Positions 46,586 through 55,710 of a stretch of 64,000 nucleotides of DNA are shown in pieces. Within the stretch, counting starts at the first letter, position 1. Every line of letters begins with the position of its first letter. Where the stretch lies: contig NZ_CP063356.1 of assembly GCF_001866075.3 (NCBI RefSeq), forward strand, positions 3,090,164 to 3,154,163, read 5' to 3'. The notes under the pieces were generated by a model. The model searched no databases. It was not told the DNA's origin and saw nothing but the letters and a program-made list of their open reading frames with translations. A program made the position numbers and the translations under genes. This DNA is from Anaerobacillus isosaccharinicus (GTDB lineage Bacteria > Bacillota > Bacilli > Bacillales > Anaerobacillaceae).

Positions 46586-47269
46586 CTTGGAAATTCCCTT
46601 AGCAGGATTACCCACTACTGTTTGGTTTTTCTCCACGTTTCTTACTACAACTGCTCCTGCACCTATAATGGCGTTTTCAGCAATAGTAATCCCGGGGAGC
46701 AGAGTAGCGTTATTTCCAATTTTTGCTCCTCTCTTTATGATCGGTCCAGCATGCCTGTAGTTTCCTTCTCCCATATATTTATCATTTGAACTAGAACAGC
46801 AAGGTCCAATAAATACATCGTCTTCAATGATCATATCTGCGGTAATATATGACCCTGTTTGAACTGTTACTCTAGAGCCGATCTTGGTGTTGTTTTCTAC
46901 CATGACATTTCTCCCGATAATCGAGTCTTCACCAATAGTTACTTTCTCTCTTATACTGGTAAGATCACCTACAAAAGCGCCTTTATCTAAGCTACTTCCA
47001 CGGTACAGTACTGCTCCGCTACCTATAGTAGAGGCTTCTCCGACTATAAGTGGGGAAAGGGCTGTTTGTGGTTTTCTAGCCATCTTTTTGTTAGTGGAAG
47101 GACGTTTTCCTAAGACTACCATGTCCCCTATTTTTACATCATTTCCGATAAATGTCCCTTCTTTAATTACTACATGATGCCCGATTGTTACGTTATTACC
47201 AATAACAACATTGTCCTCGATAACAACATGTTCACCGCGTAAAACATTTTCTCCAATTTTCGCTTTCAT
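46571..47269 (-). CDS. Hexapeptide-repeat N-acetyltransferase, WbpD-like
   Basis: A 232-residue left-handed beta-helix protein made of repeated [IV]-G-x-x-[VT] hexapeptides (VVIGNNVTIGHHVVI, KIGSRVTVQTGSYI) with the tail GAGAVVVRNVEKNQTVVGNPAKG. The loop PCCSSSNDKYMGEGNYRH fits WbpD-type enzymes that acetylate the 3-amino group of UDP-2-acetamido-3-amino uronic acid. WbpA-, WbpB- and WbpE-like genes lie 6-10 kb upstream on the same strand, which supports that role. An O-acetyltransferase is the alternative. ATG follows GAGGGGATA. Confidence 0.72.
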   Translation of the reverse strand: MKAKIGENVLRGEHVVIEDNVVIGNNVTIGHHVVIKEGTFIGNDVKIGDMVVLGKRPSTNKKMARKPQTALSPLIVGEASTIGSGAVLYRGSSLDKGAFVGDLTSIREKVTIGEDSIIGRNVMVENNTKIGSRVTVQTGSYITADMIIEDDVFIGPCCSSSNDKYMGEGNYRHAGPIIKRGAKIGNNATLLPGITIAENAIIGAGAVVVRNVEKNQTVVGNPAKGISKKKES

Positions 47270-47369
47270 TCTAATATCCCCTCACTTATTGAATAACTTC
47301 TACAAATCTCCTTTTTATTCCAGTCTATGATATTCTTAGTAACTTTCCACCGATTTTTGAAAATCTATT

Positions 47370-47960
47370 TCAAGAGACCGGGCGTTTCGTTCCGATAACG
47401 AGAAAGATTTTATTTTTGCTGCTAATCGGGAAAGTGTGTATTTCATCAATATCTATTATTTTCTCATACCTTTTCCTTACCTCATCCTGTGTAAGGAAGT
47501 ATCTTACATGGCTTTGAGAATTAAAGTTAGGGACAGAGAAAAGGATCATTGTCCCGTTTATTAAATCGTTAAGAACTTTGAGATCTTCCTGAAGATGCTC
47601 CAGTACTTCAAACAATACTGCAGTGTTGTAGGGTAATTTAGTAAAAAGAGAGGTAGTGTATGCATTATCAACAGAGAAGCGTGTTTGGTATTTGGCATTT
47701 GTCTGTTTGGCAAGTTTGATAGCCGTGCTACTGAAGTCAAAGCCTCTATAGTTTTCAAGACCATGGTCAAATAGAAGGTTAGCAAACTGACCTGGTCCAC
47801 AGCCAACTTCTAGGATGAAAGGGTTACCTTTTTCTAAAATCGTTCTTAAAGCTTTTTCCCAGATAGGGAGATAGATACTTTTCGAGTAATGTTTATGGTA
47901 GATTGCCCGGCTACCTCCACTCTTGTAAACCGTTTCGTAAAAAACCTCTTTTTTCTCCAT
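47370..47960 (-). CDS. Class I SAM-dependent methyltransferase
   Basis: A 196-residue protein. The SAM-binding motif I is FILEVGCGPGQFANLL (about residues 47-62), with acidic motif II in YRGFDFS and a post-I stretch TAVLFEVLEHLQED. It lacks membrane segments. Located between the acetyltransferase and glycosyltransferase genes, it probably methylates a sugar of the spore glycan. The ATG follows AAAGGTGAT. Substrate is inferred only from location. Confidence 0.78.
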   Translation of the reverse strand: MEKKEVFYETVYKSGGSRAIYHKHYSKSIYLPIWEKALRTILEKGNPFILEVGCGPGQFANLLFDHGLENYRGFDFSSTAIKLAKQTNAKYQTRFSVDNAYTTSLFTKLPYNTAVLFEVLEHLQEDLKVLNDLINGTMILFSVPNFNSQSHVRYFLTQDEVRKRYEKIIDIDEIHTFPISSKNKIFLVIGTKRPVS

Positions 47961-47984
47961 TGTTAATAATCACCTTTCTTAAAG

Positions 47985-48939
47985 TTAAATAGACTTTTCA
48001 ATGGACTCTAACATTTGAAGTGCTCTTATTTGAATTGTATGGTTTTTATGAATAAAACGATAACCGTTATCAGTAATTCTTTCTCTTTCAGATTGGTTTT
48101 TGCTGTAATAAAGTGCTTTTTCTTGTACATCATCAGGATTACAAGCAATAAAATTGTCATTATCAGAAAAACCTAGTTCAAGAATATCTTGGTTAGGTTC
48201 TGCCAGAAGCAATGTTCTACAGGCAGGAACTTCAAAATACTTAAGGACAGGATATTTAAGGATAGAACCACAAGTGAAAAAAATTTCAGACTTATTAAGC
48301 TCTTTTGCATAATTTTCGTCTATAAGGAGATAGCTCTTGGTTAAATGCCCGGGGTGCTTTAGCCATTTAAAGTCCTCATTTTCCTTGAAAGTTAACAAAA
48401 CTTTATCTCTGAGTGGGTACCTCCCCTTTGGTGGGTGATGAACACCGTTATAGTGAACAAGGCCCATTAGTAAATATTTTATCGTTTTTTCTTGCCCCCA
48501 GTCCTTGTATATCTTTGGGTCAATTGAAAAAGGAGACCAAACAAATTGTTTCTTGAAGCTTGGATAATTTTTGAGAAACGCTTCTTTTGTAACGGAGAAA
48601 ATAAGGTCATACTTGTTTTCTCGGAAATATTTCTTTCTTTTTCCCACCTCAGCATGACTATCATTCACATAAATACCTTTTGGGATATCGACTTCTTTTA
48701 AATCGAAGACTTTTGGAGATAAGGTATTTTTCCATGCCGGGTCATATTGAAGAATAAAATCAGGTTTGATCTTTATAGTTTTCAAAATTGAATGAATGCT
48801 GTCGTCATCACTCCAGTAAAAAACGTTACAGAATTCCTCTAGCGCTTTAAAAATATCAAACTTAGATTTATGTTTTGGAAATTGTAAGTCAAACCTTCTT
48901 ATTAGAAGTAAAATGGTTAATTTTTTTTTTTTTTTTCAT
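47985..48939 (-). pseudogene. Glycosyltransferase, one-base frameshift in an A16 tract
   Basis: Read from the ATG at 48937-48939 (AAGGAG upstream), the frame runs through 16 A residues and stops after about 16 codons. With 15 A it would continue as M, five Lys, LTILLLIRRFDLQFPKHK..., in frame with the long segment ending 47985, to give about 317 residues. That N-terminal half is open and sensible, so the true gene spans the tract. The downstream part resembles CgeB-like or GT1 enzymes (KYFEVPACRTLLLAEPN, then NQSERERITDNGYRFIHKNHT). An internal ATG at 48785 would lack the N-terminal domain. Slippage, true mutation or a sequencing error are all possible. Confidence 0.7.
48921..48936 (-). repeat. 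A16 homopolymer inside the start of a glycosyltransferase gene
   Basis: Sixteen T on the plus strand, A16 in the coding sense, immediately after the ATG. Length 15 restores the frame. No other homopolymer this long was noticed in the window. Confidence 0.85.
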
Positions 48940-48964
48940 AGAGGGTTGACTCCTTAGTCATCTA

Positions 48965-49951
48965 TTATCGAGCATAAATCGAACAGAGCTTGTCGACAAC
49001 AATAGAGGTGTCGTGGTATGCTTCAACAAATCTTCTACTTGCAACGCCTATGTTGTATCGGCTAACGGGATCTTTAATAAGGATCCGCAAAACTTCATCT
49101 AGTGTAGAAGGGGTTGCCGATACAATTGGTAAATATTCCGGTATTGCCAAGCGAACGTCATCACGAATGTAAGCAACTACTACCTTCCCCATGGCCATCG
49201 CTTCCACACTAAGCATCCCATAGGTACCGCATAATAGCTGGTCGATGATAATGTCAGCTTCTAGGTACATCTTTAATGCTTGAGCATGTGATAATTTCTC
49301 GATTTTTTGGTAATCGAACTGTAAATTTGACTCTTTTTTTAAGGTTGTAATTGCTGCATCAACAAAAGTAGAGCCTTTAAATTCACGGTTTGTTGGTGCA
49401 TGAATAATTTTAGGAATCTTATTATCAGGGGATGGGAACCGTGCCTCGAAACGTTTCGTGTTGCAAGCTAGTGGGAGAACATGAACATTTTTATAGTATT
49501 CCTTTACATACGGAAGCATCTCGTGGTCCTGGACAATGGCTGTATCTATATATGACGAAAAATGAGTCAGGCTTTTGTGGATTTCCTCGTCAGTTAAATA
49601 GCTTGGAGGAAGAGAATAAGGGTTTGTTTCCGAAACCATCTTGACCGTCCTAACGTCATTTCCCCAATGGTGCATAACCATTTTTTTATTTTTATTAGCA
49701 ATATAGGGAAGATCATTATTGTTACTTAGAAATGTATTTCCATTATGAAAATGTATGACATCACTATAATCAGTGACTTGATCAACTAACTTCATTAATT
49801 CATACGCATCGGTGCTTACTATATGCTCAGTGTATTTTAAATAATTCATAAACCAATTATATCCATTTACTTCATGGCCTTTCGACCGTAATCCTTCACA
49901 TAACATTCCCATTTGACCAGCAATTTCTGTAGGAGCATGCACAATCTTCAT
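48965..49951 (-). CDS. Family 4 glycosyltransferase
   Basis: A 328-residue GT-B protein. The N-terminus MKIVHAPTEIAGQMGM and the segments VMHHWGNDVRTV, AIVQDHEMLPYVKEY and IHAPTNREFKGS are shared with the product of 51601-52581, so the two are paralogues. The GT4 donor-binding region is QLLCGTYGMLSVEAMAMGKVV. ATG follows GGAAGGATTG. It lies just upstream of the A16-interrupted glycosyltransferase gene, and the two would be co-transcribed. Confidence 0.85.
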   Translation of the reverse strand: MKIVHAPTEIAGQMGMLCEGLRSKGHEVNGYNWFMNYLKYTEHIVSTDAYELMKLVDQVTDYSDVIHFHNGNTFLSNNNDLPYIANKNKKMVMHHWGNDVRTVKMVSETNPYSLPPSYLTDEEIHKSLTHFSSYIDTAIVQDHEMLPYVKEYYKNVHVLPLACNTKRFEARFPSPDNKIPKIIHAPTNREFKGSTFVDAAITTLKKESNLQFDYQKIEKLSHAQALKMYLEADIIIDQLLCGTYGMLSVEAMAMGKVVVAYIRDDVRLAIPEYLPIVSATPSTLDEVLRILIKDPVSRYNIGVASRRFVEAYHDTSIVVDKLCSIYAR

Positions 49952-50117
49952 AAATTCAATCCTTCCATTAATTATTCTCTCTATGTTATGTATTGCTGGC
50001 GAATGTTGTCTGGGTATTGTAAAGGAAAAGCAGAAAATAATGAAAAAGCATATTTTTATAACTATTGTTAAATCACAACATATACTATGCTGAAACTATT
50101 AATGAGAGGGGAATTTT

Positions 50118-51119
50118 ATGAGTGAATTATACTTATCTCCCAAAGATTTAGGTGTTAAAAATCATATTGCTGTGCTTCCTTGTGGGAGCCTTGAGAAAAG
50201 TAGAAATGTGAAATGGACAACAAAAGAATTAAAGTATTATTTATCCTATGTAATTAATGGATCTAGTATGGATAGGATGTTTGGGGGAGTAATCTTTAAC
50301 CCAATAATAGGGCGAGAAGGTCATTTTATTCATCCGCTTTATGCTGGATTTGGAAACCCAGTTGTAAAAGTAGACTGGCAAGAAGCACTTGACAATTTGT
50401 TTAAGGCGGGAGAAAATATTCCTGCTGCATCACAGGTAGCATTCGAACCAGTTGACATTTGGGTATGTCTTCCTTACCCTGATCAATCACAGACAACTTT
50501 TGGCGAAGTAGGCGGTAGAGAGCTTGATTTTAGATTAGAAGAAGATCGTTATCTAGCACTCTCATGGTGGATAAGAGAATTTCTTGCCAAGTGGAATAAT
50601 CACAGCTCCTCACTCTCGCAGTTAAGCTTTAAAGGTTTTGTTTGGCAAAGAGAGGCTCTTCAAGCCGAGGATATAAGCTTGTTAAAAAGAATTAACTCCT
50701 TTATAAACTCAAACAATCTATTATCTATGTGGCTCGCTAATTATGGGTCAACAGGGGTCTTGAATTCTAAAGATTATGGATTTGATGTTTGTTCAGTTAA
50801 CCCTAACTATTATGGAAATAATACAGGGAATGATTATCAGTGGATAAATAATAATTCAAATTTTATAAAGTGTTACAATATGGGAATGCAAATAAACTAT
50901 GGAAAAGGGATGATATTTTCTGAACATCATCTAGCTGATTATTTAAACCTTGGTCTACCAGGGTATAATAACTACTTGGAAGATTGCCTCATAGTTTACC
51001 AGTTTCATAATATTACAATGAAAGAAGCGTATATTCATTCAATAGTCGATTATATTCGCATCTACTGTGGTATAAAAAATATATATACAAAAGTAGATTA
51101 TCCTGGAATATCTTATTAA
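50118..51119 (+). CDS. DUF4855-type protein
   Basis: A 333-residue soluble protein that I place in DUF4855 by the pattern of FGGVIFNP, VDIWVCLPYPD, FKGFVWQREAL and GFDVCSVNPNYYGN, a likely TIM-barrel. Homologues occur in Bacilli near polysaccharide genes and may be hydrolases. No signal peptide. ATG after AGAGGGGAA. It is the only plus-strand gene within the second half of the island. The family call is from memory. Confidence 0.55.
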   Translation: MSELYLSPKDLGVKNHIAVLPCGSLEKSRNVKWTTKELKYYLSYVINGSSMDRMFGGVIFNPIIGREGHFIHPLYAGFGNPVVKVDWQEALDNLFKAGENIPAASQVAFEPVDIWVCLPYPDQSQTTFGEVGGRELDFRLEEDRYLALSWWIREFLAKWNNHSSSLSQLSFKGFVWQREALQAEDISLLKRINSFINSNNLLSMWLANYGSTGVLNSKDYGFDVCSVNPNYYGNNTGNDYQWINNNSNFIKCYNMGMQINYGKGMIFSEHHLADYLNLGLPGYNNYLEDCLIVYQFHNITMKEAYIHSIVDYIRIYCGIKNIYTKVDYPGISY

Positions 51120-51166
51120 AAAAGCTTACACCCACTTTGAAAATTTAAGTGGGTGTAAGCTTTTTT
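51118..51166. terminator. Strong bidirectional terminator
   Basis: A 20-base near-perfect stem (AAAGCTTACACCCACTT / AAGTGGGTGTAAGCTTT) with A and T runs on the two sides serves both the DUF4855 gene and the convergent seven-gene operon. Confidence 0.9.
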
Positions 51167-51584
51167 AGATTGTTTCTGCAATTAAATAAGGAGGATTTTT
51201 CTGAATAAAAGCTTCAGCACGTTTTTTACTGTAAACAATAAGTACACCATTATTATTACGTTTACTCTTGTGCCACGTATCTTTAAACATTGTAAGATCA
51301 ACGGTCACTTCTTTAACTCCATACTCTAGCTTACTGTTATAGAGGACTTTGCTGACGGCTGGAAATTTCCCTTCTTTTAACCCTTTTTCATCCCATCTAG
51401 ATGCTAAATTCCTTATAATCACGGTTGTTCCTTGTTGATCATGTGTAACTGGTAAAATCATACTCAACTTGGTGATCTGCATGTCACTAGGAATTACAGC
51501 GATATTAAATGCAGTGTAGACTTCATTTTCAATTATTTTAAATTTAAAGGGGAGAAAAAACATATGTTTTTTAAGTGACTCCAA
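51165..51584 (-). CDS. Unknown protein, weakly DNRLRE-like
   Basis: A 139-residue beta-rich protein. The arrangement TAFNIAVIPSDMQITKLSMILPV then WDEKGLKEG and NNNGVLIVY resembles the DNRLRE domain of surface proteins (an early beta-strand, a central WxE loop and a late NGxLI strand), but the match is weak. TTG start after AAAGGAG. It is the last gene of the operon that begins with the UDP-sugar dehydrogenase. Confidence 0.5.
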   Translation of the reverse strand: MESLKKHMFFLPFKFKIIENEVYTAFNIAVIPSDMQITKLSMILPVTHDQQGTTVIIRNLASRWDEKGLKEGKFPAVSKVLYNSKLEYGVKEVTVDLTMFKDTWHKSKRNNNGVLIVYSKKRAEAFIQKNPPYLIAETI

Positions 51585-51600
51585 TATATTAGCTCCTTTC

Positions 51601-52581
51601 CTAATTAGTATAAATTTGTATTAGTTTATCAGTAACAATCTCTTTAGAATGGTAATTTTCCACGTACTTTCTTCCTAGCATTCCTAACTCTTTTCGTAGT
51701 GACGGTTGTTCGATAAGAAGTTTGAGCTTTTCGTAAACTGTGTCAGGATTAGCATTAACAATTGGAAGGCCTGACGGAAAGGTATTAGCGATATCAGGGC
51801 GGATAAAGGTGATAACTGGTTTTCCAAGTGCCATAGATTCTACACTTAATAGCCCATATGATCCGCATAAAATCTGATCGGCAATAATGTCAGCATCCCT
51901 ATAAATCTTAATGATTTCGGCGTTGCTTAATTTTTCTAAGCGCTTATATTCAAATGTGTGTGTGTTTGCAAGTTCTTTGATGGCAGCTTCAATATATTTG
52001 GTACCCTTAAATTCTGGATTCGTTGGAGCATGAAGAATGAGTGGAACATTCTTTTTACAGTCTGGATACTTTGGGTTAAATTTATCAAGATCTATGGCAA
52101 TCGGTGCTACATTCACTTTTTTGTAATAAGGTTCTACATAAGGAAGCACTTCATGGTCCTGTACAATTGCTTCATCGATATGAGCTGATATTTTAGTGAG
52201 ACGTTCATGAATAATTTCATTGGAAGGAGAGTCTCCAGTATAAACATAAGGATTGTTAACTTTGGCTTGTTCATGAAAACGTACGTCGTTACCCCAGTGA
52301 TGCATTATCATTTTCTTGCCTGTTGATTTTATAAGTGGCAAATCTTTAAAGTCTAGCAAGAGGGAAGATGCATAATGAAAATGAAAACAGTCAAAAGTGT
52401 TGATAATATGTTTTACCTGCTTAGCGATTTCATGGTAGGTTGTATTGATCAAATGGTCTTTGTAGCCTAAATAAGAGTGAAAGGTATTGTATCCTACAGC
52501 GTAATAGCCCCTTTTTTTTAGTTCACCACTAATAATACCCATTTGGCCAGCGATTTCAGTGGTCCCTTGGAAAATCCGCAT
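51601..52581 (-). CDS. Family 4 glycosyltransferase
   Basis: A 326-residue GT-B protein, paralogue of the one at 48965-49951 (shared EIAGQMG, MIMHHWGNDVR, AIVQDHEVLPYV, HAPTNPEFKGT). The donor-site region is DQILCGSYGLLSVESMALGKPV. The start was set at the ATG overlapping the previous gene's TAA by one base, with AGGAGGAGG before it; a longer frame would overlap that gene by 70 bases. Part of the nucleotide-sugar operon. Confidence 0.87.
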   Translation of the reverse strand: MRIFQGTTEIAGQMGIISGELKKRGYYAVGYNTFHSYLGYKDHLINTTYHEIAKQVKHIINTFDCFHFHYASSLLLDFKDLPLIKSTGKKMIMHHWGNDVRFHEQAKVNNPYVYTGDSPSNEIIHERLTKISAHIDEAIVQDHEVLPYVEPYYKKVNVAPIAIDLDKFNPKYPDCKKNVPLILHAPTNPEFKGTKYIEAAIKELANTHTFEYKRLEKLSNAEIIKIYRDADIIADQILCGSYGLLSVESMALGKPVITFIRPDIANTFPSGLPIVNANPDTVYEKLKLLIEQPSLRKELGMLGRKYVENYHSKEIVTDKLIQIYTN

Positions 52582-53528
52582 TATCCTCCTCCTCCTGTTA
52601 GCCAATAATAGGTATCTAACAAACCTTGAGTAAGCGACGTTTCTGGTACCCACCCAAGATCTTTTTTAATGAGGTTTATACTAACGCAGCGTCTGTTTAC
52701 AATATCAACGGTTCTTTTTGAAGAATATACTGTTTTGCCTTTAAAATTTGTGATTTCGACTACCTTTTCTGCGAGTTCGTTGACAGAGGTTTCCATTCCT
52801 GTTCCTACATTGTAAACAGAACCTAACGCTTTCGGGTTAACAGTTGCTGCAAGAACAGCTTCCATTGCATCAGCAACAAATGTGAAATCTCTAGTCTGAG
52901 AGCCATCTCCGTAAATGACAAGCGGTTCATTTGCTAATACGGCTTCAAAAAATTTCGCGACAACACCGCAATAAGGGTTAGAGCTCAGTTGGCCAGGCCC
53001 ATAAACATTAGAAAACCGCAAAGTAGTAACTGGTAGCTGATACAAGTGGTAAAATACTTGCATATAGTGTTCAGCAGAAAATTTACTAGCCGGATATGGG
53101 AGTTTTATATTGTGGTAGTTCTCCTTCGTTGGTACTCTTTCAGCCTGGCTGTAAACAGAAGCTGTTGAAGCATAAATAAATCTCTTTAAAGAGGTACAAT
53201 GTTCCTTGGCATATTGGAGCATTTTGAAGCTACCGAGAAGATTAGTACTGAAATCACGATTTATATCTGTCACAGAGTTTACAAGATTTGCACAGGCAAA
53301 ATGAAAAATATAATTTACTTTGGGTAAAATGGGTTTTAACAGGCTTTCATCCAAAATACTTCCCTCAATAAAAGTAACCTTTGAAGAAGAGGGAACTGAA
53401 GATTTCTTTCCTGTGGAAAGATCATCTAGAACCCATATATGATCAGATAATTCAAGGAACTTCAATACAAGCTGAGAGCCTAAGAAGCCCGCTCCACCAG
53501 TTACAAGTACATTTCCTAATTTATTCAT
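52581..53528 (-). CDS. NAD-dependent sugar epimerase/dehydratase
   Basis: A 315-residue extended short-chain dehydrogenase. The Rossmann motif TGGAGFLG is at residues 10-17, and the catalytic Y-x3-K is Y145-P-A-S-K149 with the Ser/Thr at STASVYS. It would interconvert UDP-sugars, such as a C4 epimerisation of a UDP-hexose or uronic acid; this cannot be fixed from sequence. It overlaps the neighbouring genes at both ends, so expression is coupled. Confidence 0.87.
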   Translation of the reverse strand: MNKLGNVLVTGGAGFLGSQLVLKFLELSDHIWVLDDLSTGKKSSVPSSSKVTFIEGSILDESLLKPILPKVNYIFHFACANLVNSVTDINRDFSTNLLGSFKMLQYAKEHCTSLKRFIYASTASVYSQAERVPTKENYHNIKLPYPASKFSAEHYMQVFYHLYQLPVTTLRFSNVYGPGQLSSNPYCGVVAKFFEAVLANEPLVIYGDGSQTRDFTFVADAMEAVLAATVNPKALGSVYNVGTGMETSVNELAEKVVEITNFKGKTVYSSKRTVDIVNRRCVSINLIKKDLGWVPETSLTQGLLDTYYWLTGGGG

Positions 53529-54604
53529 CTATTTTTTTCCTCCTTCATAGATGCTAAGTTAAAAGTAGGAAGTGGTAGATATATTGGTTGTTTTGTTTTT
53601 GAAGATTCATAAAGTGAGAATATAGTTTCAATCGCTTTTTTTCCTTCAGCCCCGTTCATTAAGACATAGTTGCCTTTTTGATTAAAGGCATGTATGAAGT
53701 CTTCATACATATGTTGATGGTCATTTGTATCATTAACAATTGAAGCAGTAGGTTCGCTTTTTTCCAGACCTTTAATATACCAACGAGTAATTTTGTTTAG
53801 TGAAGGGCCATCAATAGAGATGCTTCCCTTTTCGCAGAATAGTGACAAAGAGTATCCAATATTATTGGGCAAAGTGACTGTATTTGCCTCTATGATGCCT
53901 CTTGCTTTAGTGGAAAATTGTATAACTCCTACAGCATAGTCTTCGGTCTCTTTTTGAATATTAGCTTTACCAATTTCTCCATATACCGAACGTACATCAC
54001 CAAGAAACCATTGCAAGAGATCAAGTACATGTATTCCCTGATTTATTAACATACCGCCATCAAGATCCCAGGTTCCTTTCCACGGAGCGCTTGAATAATA
54101 TTCCTCTGACCGGTTAATTCGTACTGATGCAACACCAAGGTAAGGTGTACCAAGGACATCTTCTTCGATTAATTTTTTTATCTGTTTGAAAAGTGGACGG
54201 TAGCGAAGTTGATGGCAAATCAATAGCACTTTTTGTTTTTCAATGCTTAGTTGGTGAAGTTCATCAGCTTCCTCTAGGGAGAGAGCCATTGGTTTTTCAA
54301 GAATGACATGCTTTCCTGCAGTTATTGCTTTTTTTGCGATAGAGGCATGAAGACTTGAAATTACAGTTATTATTACAACATCTATTTCCTTATTTTCTAA
54401 CGCTTCTTCCGCCGTCGTGAAATGCAAGATTGTTGGTTGTACTTCTTCCTTTTTTGCAGAACGGTAAACAGCTTCTATTTCTTTTGATCTTGTTGAATTT
54501 ATATCACAAAGGGAATGAACTACAATGTCCTTTAAGCCAGCAATTGCTTTTACATGTTTTTCTGCTATAAAACCACATCCAATAATACATGCCTTTATAG
54601 TCAT
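53525..54604 (-). CDS. Gfo/Idh/MocA oxidoreductase, WbpB-like
   Basis: A 359-residue NAD(P)-dependent dehydrogenase. The nucleotide-binding GCGFIAEKH is at residues 9-17, the EKP motif is at 103-105 (ILEKPMALS), and GGMLINQGIHVLDLLQWF contains the family histidine. In the Pseudomonas Wbp pathway WbpB oxidises C3 of UDP-GlcNAcA before transamination by WbpE. The aminotransferase gene is directly upstream and overlaps it by four bases. Confidence 0.82.
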   Translation of the reverse strand: MTIKACIIGCGFIAEKHVKAIAGLKDIVVHSLCDINSTRSKEIEAVYRSAKKEEVQPTILHFTTAEEALENKEIDVVIITVISSLHASIAKKAITAGKHVILEKPMALSLEEADELHQLSIEKQKVLLICHQLRYRPLFKQIKKLIEEDVLGTPYLGVASVRINRSEEYYSSAPWKGTWDLDGGMLINQGIHVLDLLQWFLGDVRSVYGEIGKANIQKETEDYAVGVIQFSTKARGIIEANTVTLPNNIGYSLSLFCEKGSISIDGPSLNKITRWYIKGLEKSEPTASIVNDTNDHQHMYEDFIHAFNQKGNYVLMNGAEGKKAIETIFSLYESSKTKQPIYLPLPTFNLASMKEEKNR

Positions 54605-55710
54605 ACATCATCACCCATTAACTGTGAGATAACTGAAATCACAGCTCTTTGCTCTTCATCAGTTAGAAACGGGCTCATAGGAAGAGCAAACATGGAGGAT
54701 GCAAGAAATTCTGCAACTGGTAAACTGCCTTTTTTGTAGCCTAAATGTTTATATACTTCTTGAAGATGCAAACATTTAGGGTAGTAGACAGCAGAGCTTA
54801 TATGAGAGTCCTTTAGCTTTTTCATGTCATTGTCCCTGTTTGTAGAACTTACGCAGTACAGATGATAAATATGGACAGTGCCTTCTTTACAGGCGGGGAG
54901 TGAAAGGCTTGGGATATCTCTCAGTGCTTCTGTATAGTTGGAAGCTAATGAAATACGTTTGTTATTCCACTCATCAATTTTCTTTAAGGCTACGAGCAGT
55001 ATAGCAGCATGAATTTCGTCGAGACGGCTATTATAGCCAATCATACTATGGTAGTATTTTTTATCACTGCCGTGAGTGCGGAGCTTCCTAATTTTCTCTG
55101 CAATGGCATCATCGTTTGTCGTAACGATCCCTCCGTCACCCAAGGTACCGAGGTTTTTAGTTGGGAAAAAAGAAAAACAAGCTGCATCTCCTAAGTTTCC
55201 AGCATATTTGTCATGGTATTTAGCTCCAAAAGCCTGGCAAGCATCTTCAATAACAATTAGATTGTGTCTTTTTGCTATAGAGAGGATGTCATCCATGTTT
55301 GCTGGATGGCCGAACAAATGGACTGGAAGAATAGCTTTGGTTTTTGGTGTTATTGCTTGTTCGATCTTAGTTGGATCAATGTTGCACGTATCTTCTTCTA
55401 CATCAACAAAAACAGGTACAGCATTAACTCTTGAAATAGCTTCTGCTGTTGCAAAGAAGGTGAAAGGTGTCGTAATCACCTCATCACCGGTTCCAATGCC
55501 GTATGCATCCAACGTAAGCACAAGGGCATCTGTACCATTGGCTACTGCCACAGCGTGCTTTGTGTGAAGTTTAGAAGCAATTGTTTCCTCAAGAAGTTTT
55601 ACTTTAGGGCCAAGTATATAATTTCCACTTTCAATTACTTCTTCAATTTCCTTCAATATATCTAGTTTTATTGAAGCGAACTGCTGTTTAAGGTTTATTA
55701 GAGGAATCAT
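54601..55710 (-). CDS. DegT/DnrJ/EryC1 aminotransferase, WbpE-like
   Basis: A 369-residue PLP-dependent sugar aminotransferase. The PLP lysine is K185 (FSFFPTKNLGTLGDGG), the cofactor-binding D156 lies in IEDACQAFGAKY, and NGTDALVLTL binds phosphate. Overall sequence is most like WbpE, which forms UDP-GlcNAc(3NH2)A. ATG after AAAGGAGAG with six bases of spacing; a longer frame lies in the coding region of the previous gene. It overlaps that gene's end by 23 bases. Confidence 0.87.
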   Translation of the reverse strand: MIPLINLKQQFASIKLDILKEIEEVIESGNYILGPKVKLLEETIASKLHTKHAVAVANGTDALVLTLDAYGIGTGDEVITTPFTFFATAEAISRVNAVPVFVDVEEDTCNIDPTKIEQAITPKTKAILPVHLFGHPANMDDILSIAKRHNLIVIEDACQAFGAKYHDKYAGNLGDAACFSFFPTKNLGTLGDGGIVTTNDDAIAEKIRKLRTHGSDKKYYHSMIGYNSRLDEIHAAILLVALKKIDEWNNKRISLASNYTEALRDIPSLSLPACKEGTVHIYHLYCVSSTNRDNDMKKLKDSHISSAVYYPKCLHLQEVYKHLGYKKGSLPVAEFLASSMFALPMSPFLTDEEQRAVISVISQLMGDDV

